64,000 nt of DNA. Origin: Parapristionchus giblindavisi (lineage: Eukaryota; Nematoda; Chromadorea; Rhabditida; Diplogasteridae). A model generated the notes under the pieces. That model was not told the origin of the DNA. It was given only the letters and a program-made list of their open reading frames with translations, and did not search any database. The stretch is taken from assembly GCA_943737045.1 (NCBI GenBank), contig CALSFV010000668.1, positions 1-64,000 of the forward strand, in the 5' to 3' direction. The position numbers were made by a program, and so were the translations under genes. Below are positions 1-12,170 of the stretch, in pieces (positions within the stretch are counted from its first letter, which is position 1; the number at the start of each line of letters is the position of its first letter).

Positions 1-385
1 GGGAGGTCAGAAGATTTGAAATCTTGGTCGCCATATACAGGAAGATATTCTATCCTTATCTATTGGTATGTCTTTGCATGTTATGTCTATCCCCGTTGTA
101 TTTGACCATCACATTTTTCCCAAATGTCGCTTTCCACGAATTCATGTTGAATGTCGTTTCTCACATCTTCCATATTCAATTAAACATTTCTCGTATCTTT
201 CTTCAAACTTGCCTTCTCACATTCGCTCGTTTCCATTCTAATTTCTCACACGTGTCATATCACCATTTGAGCATGGCTTGAAGCCGTAATAAAGTTTACT
301 TACAACAATCCACAGACTAGTGTTACATTCTAAAAATGTTGTCGTATCTTTTTGATGTATGATAAATTAAATTAAATTAAATTAA
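1..385 (+). repeat. Possible LINE 3' end with short tandem tail
   Basis: Opens with an AT-rich stretch containing no convincing exon and an AATAAAG-type signal near 288. It finishes at about 362-385 in a short tandem tail of AAATT units, the kind of tail many non-LTR retrotransposons carry. A similar tail occurs at about 49110-49130. No reverse transcriptase motif is left, so this is only a guess from the tail. Confidence 0.25.
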
Positions 386-1330
386 TAGTTTGGCAGACAA
401 TTACAAATACGATCTTCAGAGGGAAAGAGGGAGAGAACAAATCTTGTTTTTTTTATTAACAGATACATTCATTAGGAGTGCTCAGGAAATCGTAGCAAAA
501 CAATTCAAAGTTATTCAAGCAAAGCGATAAAACGCGTCAATTTGTTTTCGGTTGTTGCTGAAAATTGAAAATTTGTGTAATGAGTGCAAAAAAAACAAAA
601 GGGATTGGAATGACAGTGATATACTGTCATAGTTTGTGAAGAGTATGTTAATCTACATAGTTTATAGGTCAGCCGTGTTTCGGTTATCCATCCAACCCAT
701 CAATCAGTCGGTGAATGAATGAATCAATCAATCATCATTGCAAACAATAATAGCTAGATGAGGATGGGGCGGGGCATGACAAAAGTGCAACGACTAAAGC
801 GCAACTGCCACTTTTCGACAAAAGCCAGCCATGAAGTTCATAGCGTGTAGTCAACACATCATCGACGCACAAGTAGCTTTGTTGTTAGAACAATGCCCGG
901 ATAGGCAGCGTGTCAATAATTTGTGTCAATAATTCAATAATGTCAATTGTCAACTAATGTCAATAATTTGCCAACCTGTATCAAATATATTTCAACGAGC
1001 TGACCCAGTTGTGACTAGGGTATCACGCATTTCTTACAAATAACACGCATTGGTTGATGTACAGGAGTGATTCACGAGAAACGGAGGAGAGAAGAAATTG
1101 AAGAAAAGGCTGTTATTTAGAAATGATTAATTATAATTGGGACAATTGGGTGAAATGAAGGAGCGAATGAGAGAATGGATAGAAGGGAAAGGCTAAAGTC
1201 AGTGATAGAGATAGAAGAAACAGTGGGGTCAAATCATCAGCGAGTTAATAGAGTATATTGATGGGTGTATGATTGGTTTGTGTGAAGGGCTACGGCAACT
1301 TTCATCTATTTTGATATTCAGCATCAATCG
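386..1330. other. Stretch with no recognisable gene
   Basis: I see no exon chain, RNA gene or transposon ends here. It holds short AATCAATCA and TGTCAATAATT duplications (about 710-735 and 905-965). A (GA)n run at about 1329-1355 lies close to where similarity to the second large duplication copy (about 16945) begins. Confidence 0.5.
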
Positions 1331-1755
1331 AGAGAGAGAGAGAGAGAGAGAGAGAAAAAAGATAATTAGTGTAGGTTGATTTGAGGTTCAAACTAGGTTG
1401 ATACCGTCAACAAATACTAATCACATATCTGTTCCCTGTGGGGTTCTCGACAAGTCTCTAATTGTCGTGTCTTAGACAACCTATAGCTCACATGAGAGAG
1501 TTTGTCATCAGTTAATGTGGAGGTTCAATGTCTAGAACATAAAACCGAATCAGTCTTTTATTTATTTATTTATTTATTTGATACACCCGTGACAGGTGCG
1601 ACAGCAAATACAGAAAGTCTTTTTCTTAATACTGACTGCTTATAACTATAATGTAAATTTGCATGATCTGTACAATTTGCTCTCAGCTAGAGACGGATCA
1701 GTTTATTCCGTTAGGTCTCTTTCTTTTACATAGTTGTTGGACAGAGATCGATCGA

Positions 1756-4700
1756 TTACATTTCTTTCTCTTCATCATCTTCTTCATCGGATCCTTTCTT
1801 CTTCTTCTTCTTCTTCTCATCCTTTTCCTCACCGGGAGGAGACACCGCAGCCATAGCTGCCTTCACATCGATATGCTGATGGACCTTATACACCGGTCTG
1901 TCGGTCATAATCTCCTGAAAACGAGCAAAAGATCAAAGATCAAAGATCAAAGATCAAACCTTAGTTTGGGCATGAGCGATGGCCTTGTTCGTGGGTCTCA
2001 TAACGATGAACGAGCAACGAAGGTCTTTGTCGACAGACTGAAAATCGATCGATAACACGATTTGCGGGTACCGTAATCGACGGATAAACTGGATACAGTA
2101 TGCTCGTACCATCATGGCTGCAGCATTAGTGTACATTGCTTGATAGTAAGGAGCCGAGAATATCGTAACCTGAAATACTTCAGTCCTCACGAATGTTGCC
2201 ATACGGTTAAAGATTTCTGTTACTGTAATGGATTACGGTATGTTGGTTACTGTAATACATTACGGTACGCTGGTTACTGTATCTTACCAGATGACGATCA
2301 GCAAAGAATTCGTAGCCATCTTGTACTACTTGGTGACCACGAGCAATCTGGAAATGTTACAGTAATCTACAGTAATTTAAAGTAATCTACAGTAATCTAC
2401 AGTAATCTACAGTAATCTACAGTAATCCACAGTAATCTACAGTACTCTACAGTAATCTACAGTAACCCAAATATCTCCTCTCACCAGATCCAAGCCGAGC
2501 CTATTGCAGAACTTCTTCACGTCAGCCTCTCCAAAATTGATGCCCGCTCCACGGACACTAGGCTACAAAAATTGTAATGAAAATCTAACGGTAATCGAAC
2601 CCGCGCGGTTTTTTTTCTGTTTACAAGCGCTGACGACTAACCACCGCGATATAATGATATTAATACTGCACTACACTCACGGCGAAATGACTTAGATAGT
2701 GATTGTCTCACTGAATTGTCTCGGAAAGAATTGGCTGATCATTGGAGAGTGTCTCAGATGTGAGACAGTTGATGACTCAAAGCCGTTATGAGACACTCTC
2801 TGTCTCAAGGTGTCTGGTTAATGAGAAGAGAGTTGCGCGCCTCCCTCTCGAATAGACATTGAGTTCTGTTATGTGTGACTTCAAGTCTAAGTAGCGCAGT
2901 GGGTAAGGTGCTTGGCTAGCGTGCGGTAGTATGCTCCTACGCCTGCTCGTTATCCACTCGGTGCAAAATCTTTTGCTTCTCTTAAAAGAGTAGGTGAGTC
3001 TCTCAAATATGAGACACCAATTGTCTCGTTGCTCTCTACCCTCGCCCACGGTCTTAGCCACTCCAATTGTCTCATATGTGAGACACTCAATGGCGAACTC
3101 AGCCTTCTTTGCCATTGATTGTCTCACATTTGAGACAGTTCGCCGTGAGTGTACTACGATAGTACTGTTTGGGGCACTTCTTTGTTTTTTGGACAGGTGA
3201 TTTTCAACTCTCTTCTACCTACCTCCCCTCGTGGAATTTAGCCGGTGGCATTTAGACGAGTTTCAAATTACACAAAAAATCTTACAACTATACAATCAAT
3301 TCCAGATAAAGGATCAGCCCATAGAAGATCTACAACGATGTTATCCTTCGGGCTGTAGATGGGTCTGAACAGGGTAGAAATGAGCAATTTAAAGTCCCCG
3401 AATACAGCATACCGTTCAATCTTTCTCAGTTGATCGATACTTTCGATCTTATCTGAGATCCCACCATGCATGCACAATATGCGACCACCCACGAGGCCTA
3501 CCGGGGGCATGTAGACGAATGTATCCTGAATTCGGATCTTTGATCTTTGATCTTTGATCTTTTGCTTTAGAGAACCTGAAAATACAGCCATATTCTTGGA
3601 GAGTAGCGGCGATTGCACTCTTCGAAGAAACCGTAGACCTTCAAAGATCAAAGATCAAAGATGAGAAAATAATCGATATTAGCTCGACTGACTGCATTGA
3701 CATGTAGAAGCTCGTGATTGCCTCTCAGAAGGAAGAAATTATCCGGATACAGTAGCTGCAAAGGGGGCGATGATGAACGATGATATGATACGGCACTAGG
3801 TCGAATGAGAACCGATGAATAATAACCGACTGGATGATAACGATTTGCATATTTTGTCTATTCATTAGCGCTTCTCTTATATGCAAATGATTGTCAACCA
3901 GTCGATTTTTTTCATCGTTTCTCTGGCGCCCATGATACATACAGCATAGCTGAATAAGAGTAGGATCGTCTCCAGATTGTGCGTGCCTCTGTCTACGTAA
4001 TCACCAAGGAAGAGATAGTTGGTTCTGCTGGGAAATCCTCCCTGTACATAAAATTATTTATTTATTTATCTATTTATTTTCAAGTTCTCCGGTATTTTTT
4101 TTGCCAATGGGCTGCGCAGAGGGCAGCACTATGGTGTGGACCAGGGCGCATCCCATGTATTTTGGCATCAGGACGGCGTACTCCCACGGGATATATAAAT
4201 AAAGGACGACACCATGGGGTGTGGAATGAACGACGTGTCCCATGGAATTTAAGGTCCACCCCCAAATCTCGTGAGGTGCGCCCTAGCACTACATCCTGGT
4301 GCTGCCCCACAGTATTCTGGTCCAAGCCATTTTTCTTCGAAAGCAAGACAAAGGAGAGACCATTGTATTCGAGAGAGTTTGTATGTTGAGCGGTCGTTCT
4401 TGCTTTGAAAGTCATGAGAACGCTGTGGCCCACGGCGCACTCCACGGGCAAAAATACCAGAGTTAGTAAAAGAAGCAAGATATCTAAATGTGCTGAATAG
4501 AATTGAAATTGGAAATCGATAACGAGTGCTGAATGAGCCTTCTTTCCGATACGTACCTTATTGAAGAGACGAATTAGATCCCCGAATTGGCCATGAATGT
4601 CTCCACAGACGTTAACAGGAGGTTCAATCTCCACGAGCGATGGTCCGTTCATGTAATGCTGCCGAACAAGGCCTAAAGTGATCTTTGATCTTTGATCTTT

Positions 4701-4970
4701 GATCTTTGTTCTTACTTAGAAATCCCATGATTTCCCCTTCAGAAACCTCTTTGGTGAGTAGTCTATCCTTATGTCCTAAGGAGAGTATACGTCGGAGCAT
4801 TTCCTTGGGTTCAATTGCCGTGGGCTCTAGAGGCTCTGCAAGTACGAAGGTTACATTGATCTTTGATCTTTGATCTTTGATCGCTTACCCGCTTTGATCA
4901 TCTTCCTGCCAGCTCTGATGTTACCCGAGATATTGGGAGGATAGGTGAGACCGTCCGGTAGGGTAGTCAT
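1756..4970 (-). CDS. PP1-family serine/threonine protein phosphatase, copy 1
   Basis: Metal-dependent phosphatase of the PPP family, expected to remove phosphate from Ser/Thr in the cytosol or nucleus. Thirteen exons can be chained with every phase matching, from ATG at 4970 (exons about 4889-4970, 4716-4835, 4557-4672, 3943-4041, 3693-3755, 3576-3638, 3413-3525, 3289-3364, 2485-2562, 2288-2347, 2110-2169, 1960-2037, 1756-1914), giving 388 residues. Metal-binding and catalytic motifs are present in order: GDIHGQ, GDYVDRG, RGNHE, MHGG, RGHQVV and FSAPYY. The usual GWGxNDRG loop is altered to SVRG. A Lys-run and acidic tail of about 50 residues follows the core, longer than standard PP1 (about 330). 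One intron holds an inserted element (2674-3151); several hold ATCAAAG repeats. This resembles the lineage-specific PP1 expansions of nematodes; the exact subfamily is unclear. Confidence 0.88.
2340..2467 (+). repeat. CTACAGTAAT tandem array in phosphatase intron
   Basis: About twelve slightly varied copies of a 10-bp unit (CTACAGTAAT) lie between the RGHQVV exon and the upstream exon of the phosphatase gene. The array recurs in copy 2 at about 17822-17932 with nearly the same unit order, so it predates the duplication. Confidence 0.85.
2674..3151. mobile_element. TA-flanked MITE with repeated GTCTCA/TGAGAC palindromes
   Basis: A 478-bp insertion in a phosphatase intron, absent from copy 2. 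The 13-bp ends CACTCACGGCGAA and TTCGCCGTGAGTG are exact inverted repeats, flanked by TA on each side (2672-2673, 3152-3153). Copy 2 at about 18145-18155 shows the single-TA empty site. A TA duplication fits the Tc1/mariner group. The body holds many short palindromes of the form GTCTCA-N-TGAGAC and a stretch at about 2890-2960 resembling a tRNA A box. No transposase is present. Confidence 0.85.
4087..4462. mobile_element. CTCCGGTATTTTT-ended MITE in phosphatase intron
   Basis: Begins CTCCGGTATTTTT at 4087 and ends AAAAATACCAGAG at 4462, with subterminal repeats that pair imperfectly (GGGCTGCGC against GCGCACTCC). It is absent from the same intron in copy 2. The ends match those of the GC-rich element at 56001-56295, so both belong to one family. 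It contains no transposase-like reading frame. Confidence 0.7.
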
Positions 4971-6230
4971 GATGATGAAAGAATGAAGTGGATTGAATGA
5001 ATGATCTTGTCTCATTTCATGTTGGCATGAATTATGTAAAAGTAATGACGATTGTAAATGAGTGGGATGAAAAACGAGCGGTGAGGGGAGGAGGGTTCAT
5101 TCATTTCATTTATAACACATTTATCAAGAGTTCGCATAGACAAGGGCTCTGATGTGCATCGAATTCCAATTCGTGCACTTATTGTTAGCTTCGCTTAGAA
5201 AGTTGCATCCAACAGTCTTCCGAAAGAGTTCGCTCCATCTTGTCGGGGGTCTCACTTTTCTTCTCCTGCATCGAAGAAACCATTCGATCACTGATCGGCT
5301 CCACTTCGGGCACTCATCATAATGCAGGGAGGAGGGTAAGTGCAAGTAAATGAGGCAACGAGTCATTGCAGGCCCGCATTCCACGACGCGAACTACCAAC
5401 TTTGTCACACAAGACGGGTGCGTTATAGGTGATATTGTGTCATCTGCAATTTCATTTTACATTTTTTTCTCTTGGTTTTTTTTCTGCATGGTAATTGTGA
5501 AGGAAGAATCGACGAAAACGAATTTTTGTTCTGCTGCCTGTAAATGACTCATGTGTTGATGAGTATATTGAAATCATCACTCAGTCTCAAGTTTGAACCG
5601 ATGAAATCTTTGGTGTCGATCATTTAACGTTATCACTTGACAACGCGGCCATACTCCATATTTTATCAGTACAGTCCCACTCAGCCATTGGTCTCTCAGT
5701 GATTTCAAACAATGCACTGGGAACAATAGAACAATGGAATGATCGTTATTGATAAAATGTACGACAAACGCTCAACTAACTCTCACCTAACCCGTCTGAC
5801 CTTCGCCGCTTTGACATGATATTTATAAGAGCGCGCTCATACTTCTGAGCAATTTGAAAACAATGAATTGTTAGTACAAAGCACACAAGCGATTTGTATA
5901 CGCTCAATAATCATGACATCACATCAGTTATTGGAAATTGAATAATCTGTCACTCGAATAATATTTTTGGTTCGTCAGGAGGGGAGTGGCTCTCAATGTT
6001 CGTGATCTACGAATCATAGTGATAAGAAAACGAGTCATAAAGTCATAAAAGTCATAAAGTCATAAAAGTCATAAAAGTCATAAAAGTCATAAAAGTCATA
6101 AAAGTCATAAAAGTCATAAAGAGTCATAAAAGCTTCGCCAGGATTGATTAGAATTGGACTCGCTGTTATCAGTGATGGGTCCATTTATGACATCAGGTGA
6201 TCTCAGTGACTCTCGCTTGATCGATTCCTG
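4971..6230. other. Intergenic region between divergent phosphatase and protease-homologue genes; holds the empty hAT target site
   Basis: It holds the 5' flank of the phosphatase gene (4971-5110), then non-coding sequence. The octamer GGTGATAT at 5428-5435 is the uninterrupted version of the site that carries the 11.3-kb insertion in copy 2. An AGTCATAAA array (unit 9 bp, about ten copies, 6032-6130) is reduced to a single unit in copy 2 (about 32939). I see no further gene. Confidence 0.7.
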
Positions 6231-6238
6231 TATAAATA
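6231..6238 (+). promoter_or_regulatory. Candidate TATA box of protease homologue, copy 1
   Basis: TATAAATA lies 329 bases before the ATG, in a block (about 6195-6300) well conserved in copy 2 (33042-33049) although the flanks differ. Distance and conservation suggest a core promoter with a long 5' leader or a 5' UTR intron. Confidence 0.4.
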
Positions 6239-6566
6239 TCATCACGGATCGCTTGGTGAAGATCTCATATCGCTCATTTGTCTTTGTTTGATTCAGTCAG
6301 TTCTGTCCAGTTGTCAGCATAGCGATAAGCAATTCTTTTCGATTTGTTTCTTCATACCAACCCTCCTTCTTAGCTGATGGATTGATAAATTGTTTGCCAT
6401 TTCCATAGTACGATTTTCGTTGATATTATCATTCTAATTCTAATAATTTACTCATAATAAAAAAAAAACTAACTCCTCTTATTGTCATTTTCAAATCGTC
6501 GATACTCGTTTTTCTTAATGAATCTATCACAATATTTTAAATATTATCGATCATATCATTTTACAG

Positions 6567-9500
6567 ATGCAGCTCGAGCTGCGAATCTCGCTACTTGCCT
6601 CCTTCATTGCTGTAGCTGCTGCCATGTTGGTTTTTTGTCATTCATTCACTGTATACAACAACATTTTGTGAATTGGAGCCGTCGTTTTCGTTAACTACCC
6701 TCTCTAAAATTGTCACCCGAGCAAATTTGAAAAACTCCGCTCTGGCAATGCTCTCTCATTTTCCATGTTAACGAGAGAGCGTTGACAGAGTGGATAGAAA
6801 ATTATCTCTGGGTGTACCTATAAGTTATAATTTTTAAAGATGGAGGCCCTCGAATGTCTATGCAAATACGTAACATCATTTGTGCAAGAGATTAGTGATA
6901 TGCAAGAAATTAGCTTTGCTAGGCATCTATCTCTTGGTGTAGTGGTAAATGCGCTGTCTAGTTAGCGTAACCTCGTGGGTTTGAAACCTATTGCCAAACT
7001 TTCTTATTTTCAAAATTTCGCGCCTTTGCCTGTACATCAAGCATGATTCGTTCATGATTCTAGCGATCGATAAGCTGAATTAGCATAAAATAATCTATGA
7101 ACGGTATGCAGAATAACTTATATTTCTGTCTTCACAGTTTGTTCACGAAAATATTCGCCGGAGTCCACCTTTAAACAATTGTTACTTCTTTTGTCATCTA
7201 AGTAACGATAATAGTAACATTAACAATAATGCAGGATTGCAATGAAACAAACTACTGAAAATACATAATTGTTATATTTTTAAAGTGAAAAAAAAATGTT
7301 TTCAGTTGCGGCCGTACCCCGATTCAGCCTAATCTCCTGAATGGAAATGTAATCAGCGATACGGGCAATGCGATCTTCGGTAGTTCCAACGCTACACCTT
7401 ACTCATGGCCGTGGGTTGTAAGCATCTGCATAATGGGTATGTATATATTTTATCTATTGCCTGTTTTGATTCCACAATGTAAGGGTACTGAAGACGGGAA
7501 AATTTAATGAACGGTATCATTGTTTTAATTGAAAAAAATGGCAGCAAGTTTTTCTGCAGCAAGTTTTTGCTCTTGTAGCAAGGCATTGCCATTCACAAAT
7601 ATCATTGCTGCAGATTGGTTCGGCAACTGCGAATTGAAGTGTGCCGGAACCCTGATTAGTTCAGACAAAGTACTCACACAAGGTTAGATTTAATTTTAAT
7701 TTTTACTTAATATTTTGCATGAGCATTTTATCGTTGTCTAATGATAATCAATATTTTACTAAATTGATCCTGAAGTGAAATGGGAAAAATAAAGCACAAT
7801 AAAATGACCATACAATTTCTAGCCAGTTGCGTGGACGGAGTAAATCGTAATTGGCGCGTCCAAGCCGGCGTATTTGACCACACTAGAAAGTAAGTGTCCG
7901 ATACTCAACATAAAAATATTTTCCACCTTATAATTAGATAGTTTAACGTATTTTTCCAAAATTTTTTTAAATGTTATCACGTCTGAGGGTGTATTCATCT
8001 TTTGCATTGAAAACGTGAGGAAGCGCCTTTCCATAAAAACATTGTTTAAACTATAATTTCTTTTCAGTGATTCAACATCGCAGACTCTTCCAATCTATAA
8101 TGTCACCCTTCATCCTCAGTTCAACGATACACACAATCTCAGTCTCAATAACATTGCAATCATATCGGTAGATCATTTTAAAGAAATTTTGTCTAACGCC
8201 AAGATCCTCACGCCAGCTAGAAAATATTCGTTAATATAATTTCACATAACATTAATTTCACAAAATCATGGGCATCTATTTTGGGCAATCTCATTTTTCT
8301 TTGTTTCAAAACAAATTACATTGCTATTTAAGTATTTAACATATTCCAGCTTGCAACCAATGCACGATGGACAACGTACGTCCAACCCGCATGCGTCCCT
8401 CGCAATGATACTCAGCAAATTGCCACTGGAAATTATGGATGGATCACGGGATGGGGATACACTAAGGGTATGCACATCTACTTTTGCATAATATGTCATT
8501 ACCATTAGACGTAGCGGCCGAAGGAGCACAATATAAGGCACAATATGACTAACCTACATATTTCTTTGAAATAATTTACATTTTACGTGCATGCAAACCT
8601 ATACTTGTACATCTATTATTATTATATTGTTAACTTAATTGACGTATCTCGGGCTCATGGTCAACGCTATGATGCATAATTCTTCTATATTTTTATGCAA
8701 TATTTTTTTTAAAGTCCGAATATTAGTTTCTTTAGAGCAGCTTCACGATTTGTTATAAACAATCCATTATTGAAGCCAATGCTGCAAAAAAGAAAAAAAG
8801 TCTCATTTTTCAATTTCAGACGATTACGTTACACGACAACTACAACAGGCGAGGATTCAAATCGTTCCCCATAGCTCGTGCTACGACAAGAACTTCGACG
8901 TGAGTCGTTGCTCCAATTCTTGAATAACAATAATTTTAAATAATATTTTCATATGCTTTATTTACAGTTCCAAGAAAATTCTATGATTTGCGCTGGCGAA
9001 AACGGCAAGACTCCCAGCTTTGTAAGAAAATTTCATTTTTTTTCTATTCTTTAATATGTTTATTATTTTAATTTCACCGTGTGAGGTTATATTGAAGATT
9101 AGAGAGAAGATTCAGTTGATTTATCTCATCGTTTCAGAACTTCTATATTTAAAGAATTTACTTAAAATGGAAAACAACATTTTCTAATGCAGAAATATTT
9201 TGAATTAAAAAAAGTAACAAAAACTCCAAAAGAAGGAACATTCTGTGAAATTCCATAGTTCTTGCAAGTGGCAAGACACAATCATTCGGAATGGAGAGAA
9301 TTTATGACAACCCATCCATTAAAAGCTGATAAAGTTGATTCAATGTCAATGAAATTGCAGTACGATTGGGGAGATCCGATGGTCATGCAGTCACCCAATG
9401 GGGCATGGAGTGTCTATGGAGTAGTGAATAGGGCCGATTCATATGGAAAAGAACCAGGTTCATTAATTATTTACATATCTACGCTCGAGGCACAACGAGA

Positions 9501-9805
9501 CAAATAATTATTTAATGTGAAAAAGAAGATGATATTGTATTGATTCTCCAGATTATCGGGGGGGGGGGGGGGAGTTACAATCATGAATAATATTCTTAAT
9601 AATAATACTTTCGTGTGAGGGTGCAAATGAACATTACAAATATCGATACATAGGATTGAATACATTATTTATTAATTGTTTAAATTTAAAAATATTAATA
9701 ATATTCCTTTAATATATTATAAATTGTTTTTTTCCAGCCGTCCTAACAAGGGTGTCCTACTACTGTGACTTCATTCAGACATATGCTCTCGTGTCCTGTG
9801 TTTAG
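6567..9805 (+). CDS. Secreted chymotrypsin-fold protease homologue, catalytically dead, copy 1
   Basis: S1-family serine protease fold. Ten exons chain in phase (about 6567-6625, 7306-7436, 7614-7682, 7823-7889, 8068-8167, 8350-8467, 8820-8899, 8968-9021, 9259-9457, 9738-9805), giving 314 residues. A signal peptide (MQLELRISLL, then an Ala-rich stretch) is followed by CGRTPIQP and a trypsin-like SWPWVVS segment. The His57 block reads TQASC instead of TAAHC; the Asp102 block reads LNNIAII, with Asn for Asp; the GDSGGP block reads YDWGDP, so Ser195 is gone. GWGYTK, SMICAG and AVLTRVSYYCDFI mark the usual later segments. It should be secreted and non-proteolytic, perhaps a binding or decoy protein. 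The first donor (GTTGGT) is weak and the least sure part. Its paralogue is at 33808-36888. Confidence 0.85.
6718..6826. repeat. Hairpin MITE of about 105 bp (CTCCGCTCTGGC family)
   Basis: Imperfect palindrome with arms CACCCGAGC...AACTCCGCTCTGGCAATGC and their complement, inside the first intron of the protease homologue. Copy 2 has it at about 33957-34065. Relatives of the same family lie in introns at 14385-14483, 15872-15975, 34866-34976 and 43550-43652. Confidence 0.75.
6836..7171. mobile_element. Short element with tRNA-like promoter boxes, in protease-homologue intron
   Basis: Present in copy 1 only; copy 2 reads straight through at about 34079. It holds an A-box-like TGGTGTAGTGGTAAATGCG and a B-box-like GGGTTTGAAACC about 50 bases later, then ends in TTCACGAAAATATTCG and GGAGTCCACCTTT. 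A reversed relative sits at 44519-44765 with the same end and its own B-box-like segment. It looks like a tRNA-derived SINE or a MITE that captured a tRNA head. Confidence 0.6.
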
Positions 9806-10423
9806 CATTATTATTGCTGTTATTTTAACTGTATGAATAAAGTTTGTTTCGTGCAAATCTTTATTGAAGTTTGACACACTACCATCCTTGCTTCAGCTCC
9901 AATCAAGCCTCTAAAGTTCCCATCAAAACTTTTCTACTCGGTATCATCATACGGTTAGTGAATACTTTGACATTAGTCAACAAAGGAGCTCTGCGGACCA
10001 TCAGCGAGGTGTAACATGTCCTTCGGTCGGAATACCCCAAGTTCTAGTTCTACATTGTATTTGATTCTTTTACAAATATATTATTGCTTTCCTCCTTTTT
10101 TTTTACTTTTTCAATGCCCAATGGTAAGAAATAAAAGGTAAATATGTAACCCGCCCGTCGGGTTATGTGTTTATTCATACACGCGAAATCCATGATGATT
10201 CAAAGCAAATTCAGTTCAGAGAGTCTAATCTCTTCTTCGGACCTACTTTTTGGTTGTGCCCCCAATGGTTCTGTGCTTGATAAGATCGCTGTTTTGTATT
10301 GTATTGTCTGAACATCCGAAATTGTTTGTTCGGCATGATTTTCATGTAAAAGGATCAATATACATATATCATCGTTTATCGATGTATAATTAAGCACGTT
10401 GTGCGTAGTGCATCTACGAATGC
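9806..10423. other. 3' flank between convergent genes
   Basis: It holds AATAAAG shortly after the protease-homologue stop and a possible acceptor (CTTCAG) at about 9893. In copy 2 the matching acceptor is followed by a longer open stretch; here the frame closes after about 20 codons. The rest is AT-rich, with the 3' flank of the minus-strand gene that ends at 10424. Confidence 0.5.
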
Positions 10424-12170
10424 TCAGGTGCGCTTAGCCCTCTTTCCGTTGATGTAAGTGTTGCGTATACGGTCTCCACAACACTCGGTCTGCACTACAA
10501 ACTCGGTCTGGAATAACATGATACTCAGTCAGCTACGCAACCAAAATAAATGATACTCAGTCGGCAACACAGCCAAACTTACACTGCCATCGGGAGCGCG
10601 GACAACCATCTGTACGGCAGTCCAATTGTCGTCACTCGTTTGAGCGAAGCTCACCTGAAGAGACAACACCAATTTTATTGAACACCAAATATTGAGCCAA
10701 ATTTCAAGATGTACGCAGCCAAATATAGTACCTCGAAGGGTTTCTGGCTGATATTGTCGTTGAGGACAGTGCCAACCTTGATCGGATTGTTCATCTGACG
10801 GAAGGTGCACTTCTGAAAGTGTTATGCACTCAGTGAACAACGACCTTACAGCATGATACTCAGGCAATATACGCAGTTAAATTCTCTACCTTTTTGGACT
10901 TGTTGTAGGCCTTTCCGTCAACAGTAGGAGCACAGCGAACGCTAACATCGATGGGTTCCTCATCACTGATCTCTTCCTTACTCCCGTCACTTTTCTGATC
11001 TCCCTTAATGATTATAGGGTTTTATACAATCAAGATATGACCCTTTAGGGTTGAAATGTAACAAGATGAAAAGAAATAACTGGGATTGATGACTAGAGGC
11101 TGGGAAATAACGAGGCAAATAGCAACCTTTGAGACGAATTCTACCGGAGATGAGGGTCGAGTCTTCTTGGACAAACAAGTTTTATCATGTACAGTTTCAG
11201 GGCATCTAAACAGTGTATAATGAAGTTAAGAAAAAAAGAAAAGAGTGAGAGGGTATGAAGATCCAGTAGTTTTTTTTTCTATTTGTAGTTGTCAAATCTA
11301 GTACACTTCCTCCTTCCTCGCCTACTAGATAACGTTGGGTGAAGAAAAGACCGTTACAAAAGCTTTGTCTGCATTTCAAGAAAGATTTCGGATTTGACGA
11401 AACACTCGCGTAGTCAAAGCGAGTAAGGGAGTGTTAGGTTTGCGATTCTCTCACACATATCCTAACACGAACGTCATATCTAACAAATCGATAAATATAA
11501 GGCTATGTTTTAACGCACAAGCTCACAATAGTGATGGAACTGACCTGTACTGAGTGAAATTACGAGGAAGGGAGTCCCCACGTACTGAACAATCCGAACA
11601 TTCAGAGTAGAGACTAAAAAATGATGGATTTATTTGAAAGAGCGCGAAAAACTGAATCGATCCAAGAATATTCCAAGATGAAAACGTTCTCACAGCTTGG
11701 AAGCAGTTGAATGCTTGACTCTCGTTTCCTTCAGAGGACGTCCGGAAAGAGTCTCCACTTTCTGGACCAACTGGTGTTTAGTTCCTGAAATTGGCTACGT
11801 GCCAAAATAAAGTTGACAAATTGCCAAGTTTCCAGCGCACCCTTGTTCTGTTGTACGGTGATCTTCCTGTTCTTGATCGTGTCGGTTACCTTAAGAAAGC
11901 TTCGCTGAGTATCGACAGTCAACTTGGCTGAGTATCTTTCTCTATTCAGCTACGCAGTCATCCTTACCTGAGTAGCATGTCCCAGCAGTGCCTCGACGAG
12001 ATTCTCGATATGATCAGCGGCGAGAGCGACTGCCTGAAATGATTTGTAGTGGGTTTCAAGACCTTAGCTTACCGTAGCTAACTAAGGACTAAACCATCTT
12101 TGGACTTAAGATCTAGGACCTTAGGACTAACCTGAATCGTGGGATCGATCTCCGAACCACCGCTGTCCAT
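10424..12170 (-). CDS. Unrecognised gene (MDSGGSEID start), copy 1
   Basis: I do not recognise this family. A chain of exons joins with matching phases: MDSGGSEIDPTIQ (12132-12170), then AVALAADHIENLVEALLGH, a segment with VTDTIKNRKITVQQNK, GTKHQLVQKVETLSGRP, a Cys-containing exon (LYSECSDCSVRGDS), then CPETVHDKTC, an acidic exon (GSKEEISDEEPIDVSVRC), KCTFRQMNNPIKVGTVLN, VSFAQTSDDNWTAVQMVV and a last exon TEFVVQTECC...GKRAKRT before TGA at 10424-10426. The product is about 300 residues, with no signal peptide or membrane segment and a basic C terminus. The N-terminal third is helix-rich; the second half has a regular beta-like pattern. The same exon chain is in copy 2 with very few changes. 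Donors and acceptors are mostly canonical. Function unknown. Confidence 0.65.

Larger units (their letters stand above)
1925..4880. repeat. Heptamer ATCAAAG/CTTTGAT clusters in phosphatase introns (copy 1)
   Basis: Clusters of 3-4 heptamer units sit at about 1930-1957, 3535-3560, 3642-3660, 4680-4707 and 4857-4881. All are inside introns of the phosphatase gene, often within 20 bases of a splice site and filling much of introns only about 50 bases long. Both orientations occur. Copy 2 has matching clusters at about 17393-17420, 18530-18556, 18638-18656, 19632-19660 and 19815-19840. Confidence 0.85.

Noticed and set aside
2340..2467. CRISPR-like array
   Set aside because: A 10-bp direct tandem repeat without spacers in a eukaryotic intron; it is a microsatellite-type array.
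2890..2960. Possible tRNA gene in the phosphatase intron
   Set aside because: A-box-like only, no B box or cloverleaf; it is part of the 2674-3151 MITE.
4080..4652. Single 190-codon reading of the phosphatase N-terminal part
   Set aside because: Only the first about 40 codons are the GDIHGQ exon; the rest is read-through into the intron and the 4087-4462 element.
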